39,274 bases of DNA from an uncultured Porphyromonadaceae bacterium. Lineage in GTDB: Bacteria; Bacteroidota; Bacteroidia; Bacteroidales; Muribaculaceae. The DNA is taken from NCBI GenBank assembly GCA_947575235.1, contig CANPMT010000025.1:1-39274 (forward strand), read 5' to 3'. The position numbers and the translations under genes were made by a program. Numbering within the stretch: the first letter of the stretch is position 1; each line of letters begins with the position of its first letter. This document shows, one piece after another, positions 34,501-39,274 of the stretch. Below the pieces are notes generated by a model. That model was not told the DNA's origin and ran no database searches. It saw only the letters and a list, made by a program, of their open reading frames with translations.

Positions 34501-35325
34501 ATGAAAGAAGACCTGTTCAGAATCAATAATACGCTTCTTATGTATGCGTATGGGGTAGATGAAAATGGATTGTTTTATGGGAAGACGGGGGTGATGCTTT
34601 GTCTCATGATGAGTGGTAAATATTTAGATTGCCAAAGTTATTTTGATATAGGAGGGAATTTGTTAGATGGATTGATCAAAAATTCAATAAATGCTCCTAC
34701 TTCTTTTGAGAATGGAATGGCTGGTCTTGGCTGGTCTATTTGTTTCTTATTGAAAAACGATATTATAGATGGCGATGTAAATTCAATCTTACATAATATT
34801 GATGAGCGTCTTATAAAGGAGTTGTGTCATTCAGGATGGTCGAAAACATTAGGCGAACTCATTTATTTTACTGAACGGCTTAGAATTGTTGGTAAAGATA
34901 TAACAAAATATTGCGAAGTAATAAACAAGTATATCTATTGGAGATTAGAGAATAGATTAAGTTCAATGACAGAGTTTGAATACAGAGCATTGATGTCTTA
35001 TGTGAAACAAGCCCGAGTCATTTTCCCGCAGTGGGGGGAGATATTATCTGAAATAGAAGAAAAGGTGCATCATATAAACATATGTGATGAGAGAGGTGGA
35101 ATTATATGTAGTTTTGAAAAAAAGAATGTAATCCATGATAATGTGTTAAGAAATATTGAAAAATGCTTAAATTCAATATTCTTTGATAACCTAATTGAGG
35201 ATTCGTTTGTTTATAATAGAGAAAATGATTTTATTACGAGTTGTCAGGAAGACATTTGTGATAAGAACTTGTCCTTGATGTCTGGTTTAGCTGGATTAGG
35301 AGTGGGTCTTATAATAAAAAATTGA
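34501..35325 (+). CDS. Compact LanC-like protein
   Basis: A 274-residue protein from the ATG at 34501, four bases after the glycosyltransferase stop. The same frame extends nine codons upstream into that gene, but the later ATG is preferred. It shows LanC-type double-Gly motifs: GLFYGKTGVMLCLM (23-36), FENGMAGLGWSICFLL (69-84) and, at the very end, LMSGLAGLGVGL. LanC proteins are alpha-toroids that cyclise lanthipeptides using a zinc site. This protein is well short of the usual roughly 400 residues and shows no WCxG or CH zinc-ligand motif. It ends just after a Gly-rich repeat, so it may be a truncated or non-catalytic relative. LanC-like genes do occur beside glycosyltransferases in Bacteroidales peptide natural-product loci, but no precursor peptide was found here. 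Confidence 0.65.
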   Translation: MKEDLFRINNTLLMYAYGVDENGLFYGKTGVMLCLMMSGKYLDCQSYFDIGGNLLDGLIKNSINAPTSFENGMAGLGWSICFLLKNDIIDGDVNSILHNIDERLIKELCHSGWSKTLGELIYFTERLRIVGKDITKYCEVINKYIYWRLENRLSSMTEFEYRALMSYVKQARVIFPQWGEILSEIEEKVHHINICDERGGIICSFEKKNVIHDNVLRNIEKCLNSIFFDNLIEDSFVYNRENDFITSCQEDICDKNLSLMSGLAGLGVGLIIKN

Positions 35326-35344
35326 AATGTAAATCAAATATGCA

Positions 35345-36370
35345 ATGAAAAAGAAACTGGAAGTAGAAAGTCTTTTGGGGTTAAGAATCCCAAGCGATAT
35401 GGATGTAGACTCATTTATAGCCTACATGGAATTTTATGGGTGGCAATATTCTGATGGAAGAATCACCGATCCTGGTTACAAATGGATTCGCAGAACATTG
35501 GAGGACGATTTTTTGAACTTCATAGATAAATCAATGTTGACAGCAGAGCAGTTAGGTCTTGTTCAAGCAGCGGATAAAAGAATACCCGGCAGTTGCGCTG
35601 AAAAACCATTATCTTTGGAGGGATATAAAATGTTTGCCATGAATGATGAATGGAATGGCGGTTATGTAGAACAGGTAGGTTTTGTAGGGGTTGCTGCTTC
35701 ATCGGCGTATCCTTATGGTCAGCCAATATACATAAATGCTGTATCTGTTAATGCTCAGGGAGCTGCAGAGTCTACTGCTATCGGCTCTTGGAAGTTTTAT
35801 AGACTTAAGAAGGCAGGAATCTGGAAAGGTGGTTATGTGTCTTCTTGGGGCTATGTAAGAGAAGATTACCATATACTTGGTGTTACGGCAGCTCAGATAT
35901 CATTTGCGCAATCAAGTGAGAATGATGCTGCTTTGGGAAATTTGGCGAATCTAAATACTATTGTGATGAGCGTAGATACATCGGTTTCCCCGTATAAAAA
36001 TACTTTCAAAGATTGTTACAATTCTGTGACACGTGAATACGAAATCCCTGATACTCGTCTCAGAAGTTATCTGTCTTCTCATTATACAATTTCAACTGTT
36101 GGAGATAATTCGTATAATGGATTGATGAAAGCCTTGAGTCGCAAAGAGAATGTTGTTCTCTTACGTATTGTGGATAAAACCGTATTGGAAAATGGGATAA
36201 CAAATAAATACGGGAAAGACTATCTCATTGTAGGATACAATAAAGTAAAACAACTTCTCTATTACCTTGATCCTGTAACAAATGGTATATATACCTTGGA
36301 TGCATTAAAAGTGAAGGATGAACCGAGTATTTTGGTGTTTGCGTGTGTAAGATATAACTCTATAGATTAG
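35345..36370 (+). CDS. Unrecognised 341-residue protein with internal GGYV repeat
   Basis: I do not recognise this family. The N-terminus is charged and has no signal peptide or membrane segment. It opens with an alpha-helical region (residues 1-75, including IPSDMDVDSFIAYMEFYGW). Two copies of WxGGYVxxxGFV/GYV occur at 103-114 and 160-171, a likely internal repeat of about 57 residues. The C-terminal part (about 255-311: NGLMKALSRKENVVLLRI, GKDYLIVGYN, LLYYLDP) recalls the second half of C39/papain-like folds, where a His would be expected at the Asp of GKDYLIVGY, so the canonical Cys-His pair is not apparent. It lies 19 bases after the LanC-like gene and 6 before the TonB_C gene. It could be a peptide-handling partner or a substrate of the neighbouring enzymes, but there is no direct evidence. 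Confidence 0.55.
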   Translation: MKKKLEVESLLGLRIPSDMDVDSFIAYMEFYGWQYSDGRITDPGYKWIRRTLEDDFLNFIDKSMLTAEQLGLVQAADKRIPGSCAEKPLSLEGYKMFAMNDEWNGGYVEQVGFVGVAASSAYPYGQPIYINAVSVNAQGAAESTAIGSWKFYRLKKAGIWKGGYVSSWGYVREDYHILGVTAAQISFAQSSENDAALGNLANLNTIVMSVDTSVSPYKNTFKDCYNSVTREYEIPDTRLRSYLSSHYTISTVGDNSYNGLMKALSRKENVVLLRIVDKTVLENGITNKYGKDYLIVGYNKVKQLLYYLDPVTNGIYTLDALKVKDEPSILVFACVRYNSID

Positions 36371-36376
36371 AATCTT

Positions 36377-37792
36377 ATGGATAAAATTCTCAAATTAACC
36401 CTAACTCTGCTTTCATTGACGATTTCGCCAATGAAAGCAGATAATTGTGAAACGTCTCAGATTGCGGTATGCAAAGTGCCCGAATATCCCCCTGTCCTTG
36501 CCGGCAGCATTGAAAACACGATAAAGTACCATTTCCAGTATCCCGCTGAAGCGTGGAAATCACAGAAACTCGGGGGGCTTGATGCGATTCTGCTCATTGA
36601 TTCCGAGGGGAAAGTGCAGGAGGTGGAGACTGAGAATCCGGTTCATCCGGCCTTGTTGGCCGAGGTGAAGAGAGTGATGCAGAAAACCAGCTGGTATCCT
36701 GCCACATATAAGGATAAGCCGGTAGCCGTAAAGTATCACCAGCTTCTCAATTTTATGGATAGCAAAGTTTACCGGTTTCCGCGTGGTCTTGATACCCATG
36801 CAGTAACCGCAGAGAAAATTGTGAATTCCTGGAATCATGTCCCTCTTGTGTCAGAGATAGATAAAGATGAGGAGGGGAAGGTGGAGAAGGCCGTGGAGAT
36901 GGTTCCGGAATATCTTCCCATATCTTTTGGTCTCATAGGATATCTGAATGCAACGGGCAAGAATGATGAAGCGGCTGCCATTGCAGATTCATGTTATGTG
37001 GCTTACCATTCCTTGTATTGTAGTCTGGATTCAATCCCTAAATTCGTGACTGATACACGGAGTGCAAGGTTAGGGTATAATGGACGCAGTGAGATAGCTG
37101 TGGCTTTGCTCAGGGCAATGACACATGAACTTTCCGGCTCCTCAACCTGCAATGACGGGTTTGATATCGCACTTGGTCTGATAGATGCCCGCATAATCGA
37201 CGGGGATTTATTGGAAAACCCATCGATACGGGAAGTGAGGGCTTCTAAAAACAGGGTTGAGCAGTTGCGGAGGTCAATGGTAGAGGAATTGGCAGAGGGG
37301 AAAGCATCCTTTTCCCGTTCAGATGCTCTCTGGCAGAGGGTCGGCAGAGGCTACTCCCTTTCTGAGATAAGCTCATCATTGGGATATTGGTCGGAACAAG
37401 GAATGATAGACAACGCCATGATTCAGCAACTGACCAATCTTATCAAGTCAGAACGTGAGGAGATGCTTACCGGAAAGAATATCGATAAGAAACGGATGAA
37501 TCTGTTCGGAGCCAAAGCGTTTGCATTATGGCTTTACAAAGGGGAGTCTGCGATGGATGAGTATGTGTCTCAGATAATGGATAAGTCGGACAATGAGAAA
37601 CTGAGGAAGTATCTAAAAGGTATTCAGGAGGCATACGATAAGAATAAGCCACTTTTGAGTGACCGTGGTTCAGTGATAAGGTCACTGACGACGCTTGTAC
37701 CTGAGAAGAGCGAAGATGCAGACGCAAAGGAATTGAGAGATTGCCGAAAGGCAATCGGGTCTGTATTCCCGGTGAAATGGCTTTTCAGATAG
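36377..37792 (+). CDS. Periplasmic TonB C-terminal-domain protein
   Basis: A 471-residue protein with a probable signal peptide (residues 1-21, LTLTLLSLTISPMKA). Residues about 45-127 resemble the TonB C-terminal domain (IKYHFQYPAEAW, LDAILLIDSEGKVQEVE, WYPATYKDKPVAVKYHQLLNF). True TonB has an N-terminal membrane anchor and a Pro-rich spacer; both are missing here. Instead about 340 residues of mostly helical sequence follow, with no family I recognise. It starts 6 bases after the preceding gene, so it is probably in the same transcript. Its base composition is richer in G and C than the genes on either side, more like the PULs. It may contact an outer-membrane receptor from the periplasm, but that is inference. 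Confidence 0.65.
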   Translation: MDKILKLTLTLLSLTISPMKADNCETSQIAVCKVPEYPPVLAGSIENTIKYHFQYPAEAWKSQKLGGLDAILLIDSEGKVQEVETENPVHPALLAEVKRVMQKTSWYPATYKDKPVAVKYHQLLNFMDSKVYRFPRGLDTHAVTAEKIVNSWNHVPLVSEIDKDEEGKVEKAVEMVPEYLPISFGLIGYLNATGKNDEAAAIADSCYVAYHSLYCSLDSIPKFVTDTRSARLGYNGRSEIAVALLRAMTHELSGSSTCNDGFDIALGLIDARIIDGDLLENPSIREVRASKNRVEQLRRSMVEELAEGKASFSRSDALWQRVGRGYSLSEISSSLGYWSEQGMIDNAMIQQLTNLIKSEREEMLTGKNIDKKRMNLFGAKAFALWLYKGESAMDEYVSQIMDKSDNEKLRKYLKGIQEAYDKNKPLLSDRGSVIRSLTTLVPEKSEDADAKELRDCRKAIGSVFPVKWLFR

Positions 37793-37834
37793 AGGTGAGA
37801 AAGGTCTCTTAAGAATTTCATGGATAGGAAAATT

Positions 37835-38983
37835 ATGGCAAAGAAGTATGATTTTGTGATTGTTGGCGCTGGTTTGTACGGCGCCACATTTGCATTTGCA
37901 GCCCATCGAAAAGGGAAAAAATGTCTGGTTCTTGATAAAAGAATGCATGCGGGAGGTAATATTTATTGTGAGAATATTGAGGGAATCAATGTCCATAGAT
38001 ATGGACCTCATGTCTTTCACACTTCAGATAGGGAAGTTTGGGAGTTTGTTACTTCCTTATTACCATTCAATCATTATATCAATTGTCCATTGGCCAAAGC
38101 TGCGGATGGTAGATTATATAATCTACCATTTAATATGAATACTTTTAATCAACTATGGGGAGTGACTACACCGGAGGAGGCAAGTTTAAAATTAGATGAA
38201 GAAAGATATAAAGCATTGGAGGAAATGAAATTATCAAGTATAAATGAAGCCCATAACTTGGAGGAACATGCATTAACTTTAGTTGGAAGAGAGATTTATG
38301 AAAAACTGATTAAGGGATACACTGAGAAGCAATGGGGGAAACATTGTGTGGAATTGCCTTCTTCTATATTACTACGCATACCTATGAGAATGACCTTTAA
38401 CAACAATTATTTCAATGATATCTATCAGGGTGTTCCACAGGAGGGCTATAACAAACTGATTGATTCTCTTCTTGAAGACATTGAGGTGAGATTAAATACA
38501 GACTTCTTTGAAGCTCAGGATTATTACAAAGCGATTGCAAATAAAGTATTATATACAGGCAAGATTGATGAGTTTTACAGGTATTGTTATGGGAAACTTG
38601 AATACAGAACATTGAGATTTGAGACAGAATTGTTTGATACTCCAAATTATCAAGGTAATGCTGTCGTGAATTATACTTCAATTGATGTGCCATATACTCG
38701 TGTGATTGAGCATAAACATTTTGAATCCTTTGGGGAAGAGGTGTATTTGAATCCCAAGACTGTTATTTCTAAAGAGTATCCTGCAGAATGGAGAGAGGGG
38801 TTAGAAGCTTTCTATCCGGTTAATACTGATAGGAACCAAGAACTATATGACAAATATAAACAGTTGGCCAACAATGAAGAAAACGTAATTTTCGGGGGAA
38901 GACTTGCTGAGTTCAAGTATTTAAATATGGATGAGATTATTAGAAAAGCATTATCTGAAGCAGAGAGAGCTTGTAATAAGTAA
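37835..38983 (+). CDS. glf: UDP-galactopyranose mutase
   Basis: A 382-residue FAD enzyme converting UDP-galactopyranose to UDP-galactofuranose for surface glycans. The Rossmann FAD motif opens the protein (FVIVGAGLYGATFA), followed by GGNIYCENIEGINVHRYGPHVFHTS, which carries the family's active-site loop, and later YTEKQWGKHCVELPSSIL. The substrate region includes YTGKIDEFYRYCYGKLEYRTL and the C-terminal GGRLAEFKYLNMDEII. Length and motifs are normal. The ATG at 37835 is preferred because it begins MAKKYDFVIVGAG, as family members do, and has an AGGA stretch upstream; an in-frame ATG at 37820 is the alternative. It is AT-rich, lies 42 bases after the TonB_C gene, and supplies a likely donor for the glycosyltransferase at the operon head. 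Confidence 0.93.
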   Translation: MAKKYDFVIVGAGLYGATFAFAAHRKGKKCLVLDKRMHAGGNIYCENIEGINVHRYGPHVFHTSDREVWEFVTSLLPFNHYINCPLAKAADGRLYNLPFNMNTFNQLWGVTTPEEASLKLDEERYKALEEMKLSSINEAHNLEEHALTLVGREIYEKLIKGYTEKQWGKHCVELPSSILLRIPMRMTFNNNYFNDIYQGVPQEGYNKLIDSLLEDIEVRLNTDFFEAQDYYKAIANKVLYTGKIDEFYRYCYGKLEYRTLRFETELFDTPNYQGNAVVNYTSIDVPYTRVIEHKHFESFGEEVYLNPKTVISKEYPAEWREGLEAFYPVNTDRNQELYDKYKQLANNEENVIFGGRLAEFKYLNMDEIIRKALSEAERACNK

Positions 38984-39130
38984 ACTATTATTCACGTATA
39001 AAACTCATCCTCACGTAGCCGACGACTCTGTCAGCGTCCCTTTTGAGGATAACACTGGCCGAGAACGGGATTACCAACACATGGTAGCCAGAGCACAAAT
39101 GTACCCAGAATTTTAGTGAATAGGTTAAGC
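38984..39130. other. Gap between convergent genes
   Basis: No gene is supported between glf and the terminator of the leftward gene at the right edge. Short open frames on both strands are unconvincing. Confidence 0.5.
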
Positions 39131-39171
39131 GGAATAAAAAGAAAGGAGGGGGTCGACACTTGACCCCCTCC
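39131..39171 (-). terminator. Intrinsic terminator for the leftward gene at the right edge
   Basis: GGAGGGGGTC (39145-39154) and GACCCCCTCC (39162-39171) form a perfect 10-bp GC-rich stem with a 7-base loop. On the minus strand it is followed by TTTCTTTTTATT, a good U-tract, so it terminates leftward transcription. It lies 56 bases after the stop of the partial gene at 39227. Confidence 0.85.
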
Positions 39172-39226
39172 CGGAAATTCATACTTGTTGTGTTCTGCTT
39201 ATGGAATAGAATTATTTCAGTAAGCA

Positions 39227-39274
39227 TTAATTGAAGTACACCTTTTGGAGGTTGTATTCGGGTTGTAATTTTGC
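39227..39274 (-). CDS. C-terminal end of a leftward gene cut by the window edge
   Basis: Reading leftward from the window end gives 15 codons (AKLQPEYNLQKVYFN) then TAA. A strong leftward intrinsic terminator follows 56 bases later, which supports this being a genuine 3' end. The fragment is too short for a family call. Confidence 0.4.
   Translation of the reverse strand, partial: AKLQPEYNLQKVYFN

Noticed and set aside
35345-36370. Active C39 peptidase
   Set aside because: The fold-like pattern is faint and the catalytic Cys and His are not found in the expected places.
38988-39227. Leftward 79-residue open frame near the right edge
   Set aside because: It crosses the intrinsic terminator, has no recognisable domain, and begins just at the stop of the partial gene at 39227.

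Overview
The window reads as chromosomal DNA from a gut-type member of the order Bacteroidales. The evidence is SusC/SusD pairs, giant hybrid two-component sensors, Bacteroidetes lipoprotein signals and -7 elements of the TAnnTTTG type. Codon style and a short sorting-like tail on one enzyme suggest a Prevotella/Muribaculaceae-like genome, but that family-level placement is inference.

About 31.7 kb (104-31732) is transcribed entirely leftward and holds two polysaccharide utilisation loci (PULs). PUL-1 (104-14062) is a hybrid sensor/regulator, SusC, SusD, a SusE-like glycan binder, a GH53 endo-galactanase and a GH2 beta-galactosidase. This is the gene content of a beta-1,4-galactan locus like BT4667-BT4673 of B. 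thetaiotaomicron. PUL-2 (14156-31732) is a second hybrid sensor with a GH43-like lipoprotein behind it, then an operon of a GtaA/DUF4965-type protein, an IPT/TIG-NHL lipoprotein, SusC, SusD, a DUF1735-type lipoprotein and a GH76 enzyme. GH76 points to alpha-1,6-mannoside-containing glycans; the exact substrate cannot be read from sequence.

Regulation is unusually legible. The promoters of PUL-1 susC and of its sensor gene carry the same composite site (CGGACAA-N2-GATGCAA-N5-CGGAC), with half-sites 21 bp apart and the same 32-bp offset from the -7 box. The PUL-2 operon promoter carries a different direct repeat (TCTGTTCAAA twice, again 21 bp apart). These are good candidates for the two AraC-type operators. 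The PUL-2 susD gene is flanked on both sides by 9-bp tandem repeats.

Between 31.7 and 32.65 kb lies a scar region. It has a fragment of a REP-type transposase and a HigA/XRE-type antitoxin gene whose HTH core appears scrambled by three single-base deletions that restore frame, behind a promoter with a perfect 15-bp tandem repeat.

From 32.65 kb rightward the strand flips and composition becomes AT-rich. An apparent operon holds a two-domain glycosyltransferase, a small LanC-like protein, an unrecognised 341-residue protein with an internal repeat, a periplasmic TonB_C-domain protein of ordinary base composition, and UDP-galactopyranose mutase. It looks like an acquired surface-glycan or glycopeptide module and is the least explained part of the window. 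At the right edge the last 15 codons of a leftward gene are followed by an intrinsic terminator. No tRNA, rRNA, CRISPR array or complete insertion sequence was seen.
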